64,000 bases of DNA from Enterobacteriaceae bacterium 4M9 (GTDB lineage: Bacteria; Pseudomonadota; Gammaproteobacteria; Enterobacterales; Enterobacteriaceae): NCBI GenBank assembly GCA_010092695.1, contig JAADJJ010000001.1, positions 1,426,001 through 1,490,000 on the forward strand, written 5' to 3'. The notes under the pieces were generated by a model that saw only the letters and a program-made list of their open reading frames with translations, was not told the origin of the DNA and did no database searches. Shown in pieces: positions 52,034 to 61,013 of the stretch (the stretch's first letter is position 1; every line of letters begins with the position of its first letter). The position numbers and the translations under genes were made by a program.

Positions 52034-53248
52034 ATGTTTAAGTCTTTTTTCCCCCGACCGACGGCGTTCTTCCTGTCGGCTTTCCTTTGGGCGGTGCTGG
52101 CCGTTATTTTCTGGCAGTTCACGGGCAAAACCTGGCTGACAACGCTCGCGGGCGCAGCAGCAGATGTTCCTGTGAGCGCGGCGCGATTCTGGTCGGCAGG
52201 CTACCTGGTGTTTTATGCCTACTATGCCGCCTGCGTCGGTCTGTTTGCGCTGTGCTGGTTTACGCTCAGTCCTCACCGCTGGCAGTACTGGTCAATTCTG
52301 GGTTCTGCGCTGATTGTGTTCGTGACCTGGTTTCTGGTGGAAGTGGGCGTTACCGTTAACGCCTGGTATGCGCCTTTTTACGACTTGATTCAGCAATCTC
52401 TGAGCAAGCCGGGCAGTGTGTCCGTCACGCAGTTTTACAGTGGCGTGATGGTTTTTCTCGGCATCGCGCTGATTTCTGTCACCGTGGGCGTGCTCAATAA
52501 CTTTTTTGTCAGCCACTATGTGTTCCGCTGGCGCACGGCGATGAATGAATACTATATGGCCCACTGGCAGCGTCTGCGCCACATTGAAGGTGCCGCCCAG
52601 CGCGTGCAGGAAGACACCATGCGCTTTGCCACCACGCTTGAAGGCATGGGCATCAGCTTTATTCAGGCGCTGATGACCCTGATCGCCTTTTTGCCCGTGC
52701 TGATAGCACTTTCTCCGCATGTTCCCGAACTGCCGTTTGTTGGGCATGTGCCGTATGGGCTGGTGATTGCGGCCATTATCTGGGCGCTGATGGGTACCGG
52801 CCTGCTGGCGTTGGTAGGGATTAAACTGCCGGGGCTGGAGTTTAAAAATCAGCGTGTAGAGGCGGCGTATCGTAAAGAGCTGGTCTACGGTGAGGATGAC
52901 CCTGCACGTGCGGCACCGCCTACGGTGCGTGAACTTTTTAGCGACGTGCGGCGCAATTACTTTCGTCTCTATTTTCACTATATGTACTTCAATATTGCCC
53001 GCATTCTTTATCTGCAGGTCGATAACGTCTTCGGTCTGTTTTTGCTGTTCCCCTCTATTGTTGCAGGCACCATCACGCTTGGCCTCCTGACCCAGATAAC
53101 CAACGTGTTTGAGAAGGTGCGCACCGCTTTCCAGTATCTGATTAACTCATGGGCGACGCTGGTGGAGTTGATGTCCATTTACAAGCGTCTGCGCAGCTTT
53201 GAGCAGCAGCTTGATGTGCCTTTGCATGACGAAACACCGGCGCTGTAG
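52034..53248 (+). CDS. sbmA: Peptide/antimicrobial peptide importer SbmA
   Basis: A 404-residue inner-membrane protein of the SbmA/BacA family with about eight helices (FFPRPTAFFLSAFLWAVLAV; FYDLIQQSLSKPGSV; FRWRTAMNEYYMAHWQRLRH). It imports proline-rich peptides, microcins and bleomycin using the proton gradient. ATG at 52034 follows AGGAG and gives the E. coli-like start MFKSFFPRP; the frame continues upstream to 51992 but is unlikely to be translated. Confidence 0.96.
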   Translation: MFKSFFPRPTAFFLSAFLWAVLAVIFWQFTGKTWLTTLAGAAADVPVSAARFWSAGYLVFYAYYAACVGLFALCWFTLSPHRWQYWSILGSALIVFVTWFLVEVGVTVNAWYAPFYDLIQQSLSKPGSVSVTQFYSGVMVFLGIALISVTVGVLNNFFVSHYVFRWRTAMNEYYMAHWQRLRHIEGAAQRVQEDTMRFATTLEGMGISFIQALMTLIAFLPVLIALSPHVPELPFVGHVPYGLVIAAIIWALMGTGLLALVGIKLPGLEFKNQRVEAAYRKELVYGEDDPARAAPPTVRELFSDVRRNYFRLYFHYMYFNIARILYLQVDNVFGLFLLFPSIVAGTITLGLLTQITNVFEKVRTAFQYLINSWATLVELMSIYKRLRSFEQQLDVPLHDETPAL

Positions 53249-53311
53249 CCTGGTGGCATTGACGCCGCATGACGAAAAATGGCAGGCTCCAGGCAGCATA
53301 AGGGAGAACGC

Positions 53312-54406
53312 ATGAAAACCTATTTTCGTCCTGGCCTGCCGCTGCTGGCCGCGCTGGTGCTGGTGGGCTGTGGTAGCCAGCAGACGCAGCAAAAACTGCC
53401 CGCTGGCGTTAAGCCGGTGGATGTCGCCGCAACGGTACGCCAGAAAATGCCGGCCAGCGTAAAAGAGAGAGACGCATGGGCGCAAGATATTGCCACGGCA
53501 TTTGCAAGCCAGAAGCTGGCAGCGAGTGAGGAGAACGTCTGCTCAGTGCTGGCCGTTGCCGCGCAGGAGTCCACGTACCAGAGCGATCCGCGCGTGCCGG
53601 GCTTAAGTAAAATTGCCTGGCAGGAAATCTATCGCCGGGCGGGCAAACTCTATGTACCAGAGTTCGTGGTGCGCACGGCGCTGTCCATTACATCCCCAAC
53701 CGGCAAAAGCTATGCCGAACGGCTGGATAATGTAAAAAGCGAAGGCGAGCTGAGTGCCATTTTTGATGACTTTATCGATATGGTGCCACTGGGGCAGAAG
53801 CTCTTTGGCAACCTCAACCCGGTACGTACCGGCGGGCCGATGCAGGTCAGCATTGCCTTTGCCGAGCAGCATACTTCAGGCTATCCGTGGAAAATCGACG
53901 GCACAGTGCGCAAGGAAGTGTTCACCCGGCGCGGAGGCATGTGGTTTGGGATTTACCATTTGCTGAATTACCCGGCGAACTACAGCAGCCCGCTATACCG
54001 CTTTGCCGACTTCAACGCGGGCTGGTACGCAAGCCGCAATGCAGCGTTCCAGAACGCGGTCAGCAAGGCGACCGGCGTGAAGCTGGCGCTGGACGGTGAT
54101 TTGGTGCGCTACGACAGTGACGAGCCTGGCCAGACTGAACTGGCAGTGCGCAAGCTCTCTTCATCGCTCAACATGAGTGACAGCGAAATCCATAACGCGC
54201 TGAAAAAAGGCGACAGTCTGGCATTTGAGAAAACCAGCCTGTATGACGCGGTTTATCAGCTTGCTGAAAAGCGCACCGGGAAGCGCCTGGCGCGTGAGAT
54301 GCTACCAGGCATTACGCTTGAAAGCCCTAAAATCACCCGCAACCTGACCACGGCGTGGTTTGCAAAACGGGTGGACGAGCGCCGGGCGAGCTGTATGCAG
54401 CGTTAA
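53312..54406 (+). CDS. yaiW: Outer-membrane lipoprotein YaiW
   Basis: A 364-residue lipoprotein (signal ending LVLVGC, lipidated Cys at about residue 18) of the DUF1615 family, same length as E. coli YaiW, which assists SbmA-dependent peptide uptake. ATG at 53312 follows GGGAG. It is co-directional with sbmA and overlaps the convergent yaiY by four bases. Confidence 0.94.
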   Translation: MKTYFRPGLPLLAALVLVGCGSQQTQQKLPAGVKPVDVAATVRQKMPASVKERDAWAQDIATAFASQKLAASEENVCSVLAVAAQESTYQSDPRVPGLSKIAWQEIYRRAGKLYVPEFVVRTALSITSPTGKSYAERLDNVKSEGELSAIFDDFIDMVPLGQKLFGNLNPVRTGGPMQVSIAFAEQHTSGYPWKIDGTVRKEVFTRRGGMWFGIYHLLNYPANYSSPLYRFADFNAGWYASRNAAFQNAVSKATGVKLALDGDLVRYDSDEPGQTELAVRKLSSSLNMSDSEIHNALKKGDSLAFEKTSLYDAVYQLAEKRTGKRLAREMLPGITLESPKITRNLTTAWFAKRVDERRASCMQR

Positions 54407-54714
54407 CGCAACCTTGTCGTGTGGCGCACGCGTGCGACGATGATAACGATGCCGAGCAGCAGTGCGCCCACGCTAAAGACGCTAAGGCCAAACAGCACGT
54501 TAACGCCAAAACCGATGTCGATTTGCGGGCGGTTGGTATTGTCACCCTGCATCAGGTGTTCAAACATGCCGGGTGAATTAATCAATAAGTTGATTGCCTG
54601 CGAACCTGCCCAGAAACAAAACAGCACGAACACGGCCCAGGAAATATTGCCGAGTATTGTGGCCTCTTTTGTCGCTCTGATGAGCACAGGTCTGGATAAC
54701 GAAAAGTCTGCCAT
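54403..54714 (-). CDS. yaiY: Inner-membrane protein YaiY (DUF2755)
   Basis: A 103-residue protein with two membrane helices (about 20-45 and 70-93: SWAVFVLFCFWAGSQAINLL and VLFGLSVFSVGALLLGIVII), matching E. coli YaiY in length, sequence and place. Function unknown; in E. coli it is controlled by Crp. Confidence 0.92.
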   Translation of the reverse strand: MADFSLSRPVLIRATKEATILGNISWAVFVLFCFWAGSQAINLLINSPGMFEHLMQGDNTNRPQIDIGFGVNVLFGLSVFSVGALLLGIVIIVARVRHTTRLR

Positions 54715-55124
54715 CGTCGGCCTCCCGCAGGATGTTATGGGCGCAGATACCTAAATCTGCGCTAAGTCTGGCAGCGCTGCTGGAAAGGTGACATCAGATT
54801 GCTGGTAATTTCTGATACGGAATATTCCTGAATCCTCTTTTTATGCTCTCCTTCACATTTCAGCCGCATCTCACCGGGCGTGTATGACCACAACACCAAG
54901 CGACAGGGTGCGTTTGCGTCCACGCTTTATCCGCCTCAGACCATGGGGGCTGCGGTTTTCTCCCTGGCAACAGCGTGAGGTTCATTGCAAAAAGTGGCAA
55001 CGACCGGGCGCTGTTGCAACCAGAATGAAGGCTGGCTTGCTGCATGGTTAGCGCAGCATGCGTGCGTCTGGACGCAGTCAAAACACTGTGTGAAGATGAT
55101 TTTTTGACAACCTGGAAATCGACT
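54715..55124. other. Intergenic gap between yaiY and yaiZ
   Basis: Divergent 410-base gap carrying the promoters of both genes. Frames in it (for example a plus-strand extension of yaiZ from 55044) have no conserved N-terminus. I see no RNA gene or mobile element. Confidence 0.45.
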
Positions 55125-55331
55125 ATGACCCTGAAAATGCGCCGTGACTGGCACTATTATGCTTTCGCTATTGGGCTTATCTTTATTATGAACGGCGTGT
55201 TGGGTCTGATGGGATTTGAGCCGCAGGGCTGGCAGCGCTACGCGGCCGGGCTGGTAAGCTGGGTGGTAGGTTTCTGGCTGGCAGGGTTTATTATTCGCCG
55301 CCCGGCTGAGGCGGCGAATGAGAGCGATTAA
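55125..55331 (+). CDS. yaiZ: Inner-membrane protein YaiZ (DUF2754)
   Basis: A 68-residue protein with two membrane helices (YYAFAIGLIFIMNGVLGLMG and GLVSWVVGFWLAGFII), like E. coli YaiZ (MRRDWHYYAFAIGLIFI). ATG at 55125 is chosen by that match. It ends four bases into the convergent ddlA. Function unknown. Confidence 0.92.
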   Translation: MTLKMRRDWHYYAFAIGLIFIMNGVLGLMGFEPQGWQRYAAGLVSWVVGFWLAGFIIRRPAEAANESD

Positions 55332-56425
55332 GCGCTTAGTGAACTTTCCAGCGCGTTTTCCTCGCGATGGCGCGCTATCGCCAGTTCAATAAGGCGAGTA
55401 ATCAGCGCGCTATAACCCAGTCCGCTTGCCTGCCACAGTTTGGGGTACATGCTGATATTGGTAAAACCAGGCAGGGTGTTGATTTCATTTATCACCACCT
55501 CGTTTTCTGGCGTCAGGAAAACGTCCACGCGCGCCATGCCACAGCATTCGAGTGCCTGAAATGCACGTATCGCCGTGGCCCGGATTTCGTCATTGAGCGC
55601 GGCCGGCAGCTCGGCGGGAACCACTACGCGCGCCTGGGCGTCGCTGATGTATTTGGCGTCGTAGCTGTAAAACGTGGCGTTTACCACGATTTCGCCGCAG
55701 GTGCTGGCCTCTGGGTTTTCATTGCCCAGCACCGCACACTCGATTTCCCGCCCGGTAATGCCTTTTTCTACCAGCACTTTATTGTCAAAGCGCAATGCCA
55801 GCTTAAGCGCATCGCGGTACTCCGACTCACTGTTGACACGGCTTACGCCGACCGAAGAGCCCTGGCTTGCTGGTTTGACAAAAAGTGGTAAGCCAAAGCG
55901 CTGTTCCAGCTCGGTAAAGCTCACGCTGTCGCGATTTGCCGCTTTAAGTGTGATGAACGGCGCAACGTTTAATCCGGCGTCGCGCAGCAGGCGCTTGGCA
56001 ACATCTTTATCCATGCTAACGGCGGAGCCGAGCACGCCTGAGCCAACAAACGGCAGGTTTGCCATACGCAGCATGCCCTGAAGTGAGCCGTCCTCACCAA
56101 GCGTGCCGTGCACAATAGGGAAAATTACATCCACGCCCAGGGCGTTGCCTGAAGTGGTTTCCAGCAGTGCGGGAGCGTCTTCGCCCGGTATCAGCGCGAC
56201 GCGCTGTTCAGAAGGCTTAAGGGCGATATGCGCCGGGTCGTTGGCGTTAAGGAGCCAGTCCCGGGCATCGCTGTGCTGCCAGCGGCCGTGTTTGTCCATA
56301 CCCAGCAGCACAGGTTCAAAATTCTCTTTATCCAGCGCATCGACAATGTTTTTTGCCGACTGCAACGACACCTCATGCTCGGCAGATTTGCCGCCAAACA
56401 CGATGCCCACACGCAGTTTTGCCAT
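55328..56425 (-). CDS. ddlA: D-alanine--D-alanine ligase A
   Basis: A 365-residue ATP-grasp ligase: VGIVFGGKSAEHEVSLQSAK, then PFVKPASQGSSVGVSRV, EKGITGREIECAVLG and NEINTLPGFTNISMYPKLW. It joins two D-Ala for peptidoglycan precursor synthesis. Full length, E. coli place and orientation. Confidence 0.98.
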   Translation of the reverse strand: MAKLRVGIVFGGKSAEHEVSLQSAKNIVDALDKENFEPVLLGMDKHGRWQHSDARDWLLNANDPAHIALKPSEQRVALIPGEDAPALLETTSGNALGVDVIFPIVHGTLGEDGSLQGMLRMANLPFVGSGVLGSAVSMDKDVAKRLLRDAGLNVAPFITLKAANRDSVSFTELEQRFGLPLFVKPASQGSSVGVSRVNSESEYRDALKLALRFDNKVLVEKGITGREIECAVLGNENPEASTCGEIVVNATFYSYDAKYISDAQARVVVPAELPAALNDEIRATAIRAFQALECCGMARVDVFLTPENEVVINEINTLPGFTNISMYPKLWQASGLGYSALITRLIELAIARHREENALESSLSA

Positions 56426-56563
56426 CTCATAAACCTTCTGAAAATACGACGCAAGGCAGACAAAATAGCACGCTGAACGCCGTGCTTCATCCGACTTGTC
56501 GCGGATAATGCGGGTAAGCTCGGTGTATATACTGAAACTATCTGAAAGTGGCGCGGAGGCAGC

Positions 56564-57259
56564 ATGGGTAAGTGGGCAGTTGGCGTAATGGTTTTGCTGG
56601 TGTTACTGGCGACGGGCTGGTGGGGAGTGCAGCAGTTACCGCCACAGTACAATCCGTTTGCGCCGCTCACACTTGATGAGCCGCCCACAGCGTTGACGCG
56701 CTATAAGCTGCGCCAGTTGGCAAATCAACCGCAGGAATGCGCGGCGTTACTGGCACAGGCGCAGGCGCGCGGCATGATCTCCTGGCGCGCTCAGACCGAT
56801 ACCCGCGGCGCTTGCCCGTTAAAAAATGTGGTACGTGTTACACGTTTTGGCACGGTCAGGCTGAGCAGCAGTTTTCTGGCAAGCTGCCCTCTGGCCGTGC
56901 GCAGTGCGATGTTTATCCGTCGTGCGGCGCCGCAGGCAGAGCAGATACAGGGCAGCGCGCTGACACAAATCGATCACGTGGGCAGCTATGCCTGCCGCAA
57001 TATCTATCATCGCCCAGAAGGACGGCTTAGCGAGCATGCGACAGCGGAGGCGCTGGATATCAGCGGCTTGCGTTTTGCCAACGGTCAGCGCATCACAATA
57101 GAAAAAGGCTGGCGTGCGCCGGGCAAAACGTCTGAGGTAGTAAAAGCGCTGTTTCAGCAAAGCTGTGCCTTTTACGGCAATGCGCTGGGGCCGGAGTACA
57201 ACGCCGCGCACGCGGGCCATTTCCACCTCGGCGTGCGTGGATTTGGTCTGTGTCGGTAA
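56564..57259 (+). CDS. Extensin-like C-terminal domain protein
   Basis: A 231-residue protein with an N-terminal membrane anchor (about 4-22). The C-terminal domain is the extensin-like family: RGACPLKNVVRV, QIDHVGSYACRNIY, LSEHATAEALDISG and HAGHFHLGVRG. The conserved Ser-x-His/His-x-His residues resemble those of zinc D,D-peptidases, so a cell-wall role is plausible but unproven. It is not part of this locus in E. coli K-12. Confidence 0.85.
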   Translation: MGKWAVGVMVLLVLLATGWWGVQQLPPQYNPFAPLTLDEPPTALTRYKLRQLANQPQECAALLAQAQARGMISWRAQTDTRGACPLKNVVRVTRFGTVRLSSSFLASCPLAVRSAMFIRRAAPQAEQIQGSALTQIDHVGSYACRNIYHRPEGRLSEHATAEALDISGLRFANGQRITIEKGWRAPGKTSEVVKALFQQSCAFYGNALGPEYNAAHAGHFHLGVRGFGLCR

Positions 57260-57404
57260 CGTTTTCTGCCTGTCTTTGCACCTGAACATGCCCGACTGGC
57301 CTGTGCGTTTTTTGCGCGCGGGCACAGAGTGCGCATTCCGGCGCTGCCGCCTTTGTTATGCTGCCTGCTTATTGCTTGCCGATTTACCGGGTAGATGATT
57401 TCGG

Positions 57405-58601
57405 ATGGAAAAGTGGAAAGTTAACCTCATCTCAGTCTGGTTTGGCTGTTTTTTTACCGGCCTTGCTATCAGCCAGATATTGCCCTTTTTGCCGCTGTAC
57501 GTGGAACAGTTGGGCGTGAGGTCACATGAGGCACTGTCCGTCTGGTCGGGGCTTACGTTCAGTATCACTTTTCTGGTGTCGGCTATCGTCTCGCCGATGT
57601 GGGGCAGCCTTGCAGACCGTAAAGGCCGCAAACTCATGCTGCTGCGTGCCTCTCTGGGCATGGCGATTGCCATTCTGTTACAGGCCTTTGTCACCAGCGT
57701 CTGGCAACTTTTCCTGCTGCGCGGCCTGATGGGGCTGACGTCTGGTTATATTCCTAACGCGATGGCGCTGGTGGCTTCACAGGCACCGCGTGAGCGCAGT
57801 GGCTGGGCGCTCAGCACACTTTCCACCGCACAGATTAGCGGTGTTATTGTCGGTCCGCTAATGGGCGGTTTTATGGCTGATACCTTTGGGTTGCGCACCG
57901 TTTTTCTCATCACCGCTTCACTTTTGATGGTGAGCTTTCTGGTCACATTGCTACTGATTAAAGAGGGCGGCAGGCTGTTGGTCGCGAAAAGTGAGCGTCT
58001 GAGTGGTAAAGCGGTCTTTGCCTCGTTGCCGTACCCGAAACTCATTATTAGCCTGTTTATTACCACGATGGTGATTCAGCTTTGCAACGGTTCGGTGGGA
58101 CCGATTCTGGCGTTATTCATTAAAGAGATGTCGCCTGACAGCAATAATATTGCGTTTATGAGCGGCTTGATTGCCGCCATACCTGGCGTGTCGGCGCTGC
58201 TGTCGGCACCGCGGCTTGGCAGGCTGGGCGACCGTATCGGCACTGCGCGCGTACTGGTCGCGACGCTTGCCTGCTCCGTGGTGCTGTTTTTTGCCATGTC
58301 GTTTGTGACATCGCCGACACAGCTTGCGGTATTGCGCTTCTTGCTCGGCTTTGCCGATGGCGCGATGCTGCCCACGGTGCAAACGCTGCTGCTGAAAAAT
58401 GCCAGCGAACAGGTAACAGGACGTATCTTTGGTTATAACCAGTCTTTTATGTACCTGGGGAACGTGGTGGGGCCGTTAATCGGGGCTGGGGTCTCGGCAA
58501 TGGCAGGCTATCGTTGGGTATTTGGCGCGACAGCATTCGTGGTGCTAATTAATCTCTGGCAATTGAGCGCAATATTACGTCGCAGCAATGTTCAACGTTA
58601 A
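57405..58601 (+). CDS. MdtG-like multidrug MFS transporter
   Basis: A 398-residue, 12-helix MFS protein. It follows E. coli MdtG closely in order (LPFLPLYVEQLGV; FSITFLVSAIVSP; GSLADRKGRKLMLLRASLGM; SAPRLGRLGDRIG; FLLGFADGAMLP) but starts differently and is encoded far from the E. coli mdtG position. It may be the mdtG orthologue moved here or a paralogue. Likely exports drugs such as fosfomycin or deoxycholate, by family only. Confidence 0.85.
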   Translation: MEKWKVNLISVWFGCFFTGLAISQILPFLPLYVEQLGVRSHEALSVWSGLTFSITFLVSAIVSPMWGSLADRKGRKLMLLRASLGMAIAILLQAFVTSVWQLFLLRGLMGLTSGYIPNAMALVASQAPRERSGWALSTLSTAQISGVIVGPLMGGFMADTFGLRTVFLITASLLMVSFLVTLLLIKEGGRLLVAKSERLSGKAVFASLPYPKLIISLFITTMVIQLCNGSVGPILALFIKEMSPDSNNIAFMSGLIAAIPGVSALLSAPRLGRLGDRIGTARVLVATLACSVVLFFAMSFVTSPTQLAVLRFLLGFADGAMLPTVQTLLLKNASEQVTGRIFGYNQSFMYLGNVVGPLIGAGVSAMAGYRWVFGATAFVVLINLWQLSAILRRSNVQR

Positions 58602-58827
58602 AGGCGGTTATTACGGGGATGCAATGCCTTAATCGTTTTTGTTGTTAACTTATCTATTATTTTTTCTGATGAATCCTTTTTTGGATAACGGTAAAACGTT
58701 TCGCTGGTCTTTTTTTTGCACTTACGCACATTAATTCACGCACGTGAAAAAATAATGATTCGCGATACTGGGCATTACTCTTACAGAGTGTTAACGTAGC
58801 ATTAACGAACGCCCCCGGAAACTCGTC

Positions 58828-59073
58828 ATGAAAAACTTAATTGCAGAACTGTTGGTTAAACTGGCGGAAAAGGATGAGGCCTCCGACGAACAAACCGCTC
58901 GCCTCTACGCGCTGGAGCTGGTGGTGACTTCTTTACTTTGTCGAATGAATTCAGCGGAACTTAATTCGTTGGCCAGCGGTGTTGAAGAAGATATCGCCCG
59001 CGCGGCGTCGAAAACGGATAATCCTGAGTTATTGCAGCAGCATGTTCAGCGCCTGCTTCAGGCGAAGTTGTAA
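58828..59073 (+). CDS. iraP: Anti-adaptor IraP
   Basis: An 81-residue helical protein (MKNLIAELLVKLAEKDEA; ALELVVTSLLCRMNSAEL) matching E. coli IraP, which blocks RssB and so stabilises RpoS during phosphate starvation. It lies just before phoA as in E. coli. The 226 bases upstream contain its promoter and no other gene. Confidence 0.93.
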   Translation: MKNLIAELLVKLAEKDEASDEQTARLYALELVVTSLLCRMNSAELNSLASGVEEDIARAASKTDNPELLQQHVQRLLQAKL

Positions 59074-59096
59074 TCCTTCCCTCTTATAAGCGTTTA

Positions 59097-59114
59097 CTGT
59101 CATAAGTTTGTCAT
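59097..59114 (+). promoter_or_regulatory. Pho box of phoA
   Basis: CTGTCATAAGTTTGTCAT consists of two direct CTGTCAT-type half sites 11 bases apart, the PhoB-binding site, 50 bases before phoA. It differs little from the E. coli phoA box. Confidence 0.9.
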
Positions 59115-59163
59115 CTGATATTTTTATAGTCGCACTGTCCTTATTCATACAGAGAGAAACAGT

Positions 59164-60591
59164 GTGAAACAGAGCGCAAAGATTACCTTTTTATTACCGC
59201 TATTATTTACCTCCGCAGCGGTATTCGCGCTGGATAATGACGGCGGCTTCATGTCGCGTGCAGCCCGTGGCGATATCACTGAGCCTGGCGGCGCCCGTCG
59301 ACTGGAGGGCGACATTACCGCCTCACTGCGTGCATCACTCAGTGATAAGCCCGCCAAAAACGTCATTTTACTGATTGGTGACGGTATGGGGGATTCTGAA
59401 ATTACCGCAGCGCGTAATTACGCTGAAGGCGCAGGCGGCTTTTTTAAAGGGCTGGACGCGTTGCCGCTTACCGGTCAGTACACACACTATGCGCTAAATA
59501 AGAAAAGCCATAAGCCGGATTATGTGACCGACTCCGCTGCCTCTGCTACTGCATGGAGCACTGGCGTTAAAACCTATAACGGCGCGCTCGGCGTGGATGT
59601 TAACGGTAAGGCTTACCCAACGCTGCTGGAGCTTGCGAAAGCAGCGGGTTACGCCACGGGCAATGTCTCAACGGCTGAAATCCAGGACGCCACGCCGGCG
59701 GCACTGGTTGCACACGTTACCTCTCGCAAATGCTATGGCCCGCAGGCAACGCGTGAAAGCTGTCCGGCGTTGGCGCTGGAAAATGGCGGCCCGGGTTCCA
59801 TTACCGAGCAACTGCTCAATGCGCGCGCCGACGTGACGCTGGGCGGCGGGGCAAAAACCTTTGAAGAGCAGGCCGGGGCCGGTGAGTGGCAGGGCAAAAC
59901 GCTGCTGGAGCAGGCGCGGCTTCGCGGCTATCAACTGGTCAACGATACGCAAACACTGGAAGCCGTGACGGTGGCTGACCAACAGCAACCGCTGCTGGGG
60001 CTTTTTGCCAGCGGCAATATGCCGGTGCGCTGGCAGGGACCGAAGGCGAGCTATCACGGTAGCCTCGATAAACCGGCGGTGACCTGCCAAAACAATCCGC
60101 AGCGCAATGATGCCATCCCAACGCTGGCGCAGATGACCGAAAAAGCCATTACGCTACTGAGCCGCAATGACAAAGGCTTTTTCCTGCAAGTCGAGGGGGC
60201 GTCTATTGATAAGCAGGATCACGCTGCCAATCCGTGTGGGCAGATAGGCGAAACGGTTGATCTCGATGAAGCGGTGCAAAAGGCGCTGGCGTTTGCGCGT
60301 AAAGACGGCAACACGCTGGTGGTGGTCACGGCCGATCACGCCCACGCAAGCCAGATTCTGGCACCCGACAGTAAAGCGCCGGGGCTGACGCAGGCGTTGA
60401 ACACCAAAGATGGTGCCGTGATGGTCATGAGCTACGGCACCTCCGAGGAAGAATCACAGGGCCACACCGGTACCCAGTTGCGCATCGCCGCTTACGGGCC
60501 GCAAGCAGGCAACGTGGTTGGGTTGACCGACCAGACGGATTTGTTCTACACCCTGCGCCGCGCGCTGGGGATAAGTGGTGAAACCCCCTGA
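59164..60591 (+). CDS. phoA: Alkaline phosphatase PhoA
   Basis: A 475-residue periplasmic enzyme with signal peptide (cleavage after VFA, residue 22) and GTG start as in E. coli. The nucleophile Ser is S124 of the precursor in VTDSAASATAW; metal sites include IGDGMGDSEI and VTADHAHAS with the final QGHTGTQLRIA. It releases phosphate from esters under phosphate limitation through the Pho box. Confidence 0.98.
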   Translation: MKQSAKITFLLPLLFTSAAVFALDNDGGFMSRAARGDITEPGGARRLEGDITASLRASLSDKPAKNVILLIGDGMGDSEITAARNYAEGAGGFFKGLDALPLTGQYTHYALNKKSHKPDYVTDSAASATAWSTGVKTYNGALGVDVNGKAYPTLLELAKAAGYATGNVSTAEIQDATPAALVAHVTSRKCYGPQATRESCPALALENGGPGSITEQLLNARADVTLGGGAKTFEEQAGAGEWQGKTLLEQARLRGYQLVNDTQTLEAVTVADQQQPLLGLFASGNMPVRWQGPKASYHGSLDKPAVTCQNNPQRNDAIPTLAQMTEKAITLLSRNDKGFFLQVEGASIDKQDHAANPCGQIGETVDLDEAVQKALAFARKDGNTLVVVTADHAHASQILAPDSKAPGLTQALNTKDGAVMVMSYGTSEEESQGHTGTQLRIAAYGPQAGNVVGLTDQTDLFYTLRRALGISGETP

Positions 60592-60659
60592 AAGTGAGTG
60601 GCATTTTTGCCATTTCAGGCCCACTATTAGCGCACACAACAAAAAAGAAGGACGGTGTT

Positions 60660-60974
60660 ATGAAGAAGGTGTTTATGGCAATGGCGCTGGTTGGTCTGAT
60701 GGGGGCAGCAACAGGTGCTGCCGCTCAGGAGGCCGCAACGGCGCAGCAGCAGAAAATGACAGTTTGTAACCAGCAGGCAGGCAAGCAGTCACTTAAGGGC
60801 GACGAGCGCAAAACTTTTATGAGCAACTGCCTTAAGAAAAACAGCACCACCGCAGATGGCAAGGTGCTGACGGCACAGCAGCAGCGCATGAAAGACTGTA
60901 ATGCGCAGGCGAAAAGCAAATCACTTGCCGGTGATGCACGTAAAACCTTTATGAGCAGCTGCCTTAAGAAGTAA
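60660..60974 (+). CDS. psiF: Phosphate-starvation-inducible protein PsiF
   Basis: A 104-residue secreted protein with signal peptide (AAA-QE, about residue 23) and two PsiF repeats: QQQKMTVCNQQAGKQSLKGD...FMSNCLKK and QQQRMKDCNAQAKSKSLAGD...FMSSCLKK, each with a Cys pair. Co-transcribed with phoA. Function unknown. Confidence 0.95.
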   Translation: MKKVFMAMALVGLMGAATGAAAQEAATAQQQKMTVCNQQAGKQSLKGDERKTFMSNCLKKNSTTADGKVLTAQQQRMKDCNAQAKSKSLAGDARKTFMSSCLKK

Positions 60975-60984
60975 TCAGACTAAA

Positions 60985-61012
60985 AAGCGGCCCGTCAGGG
61001 CCGCTTTTTTTT
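60985..61012. terminator. Bidirectional terminator between psiF and proC
   Basis: AAGCGGCCC / GGGCCGCTT with loop GTCA, T-run of eight on the plus strand and A-run on the other side, serving the convergent genes. Confidence 0.93.
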
Positions 61013-61013
61013 A

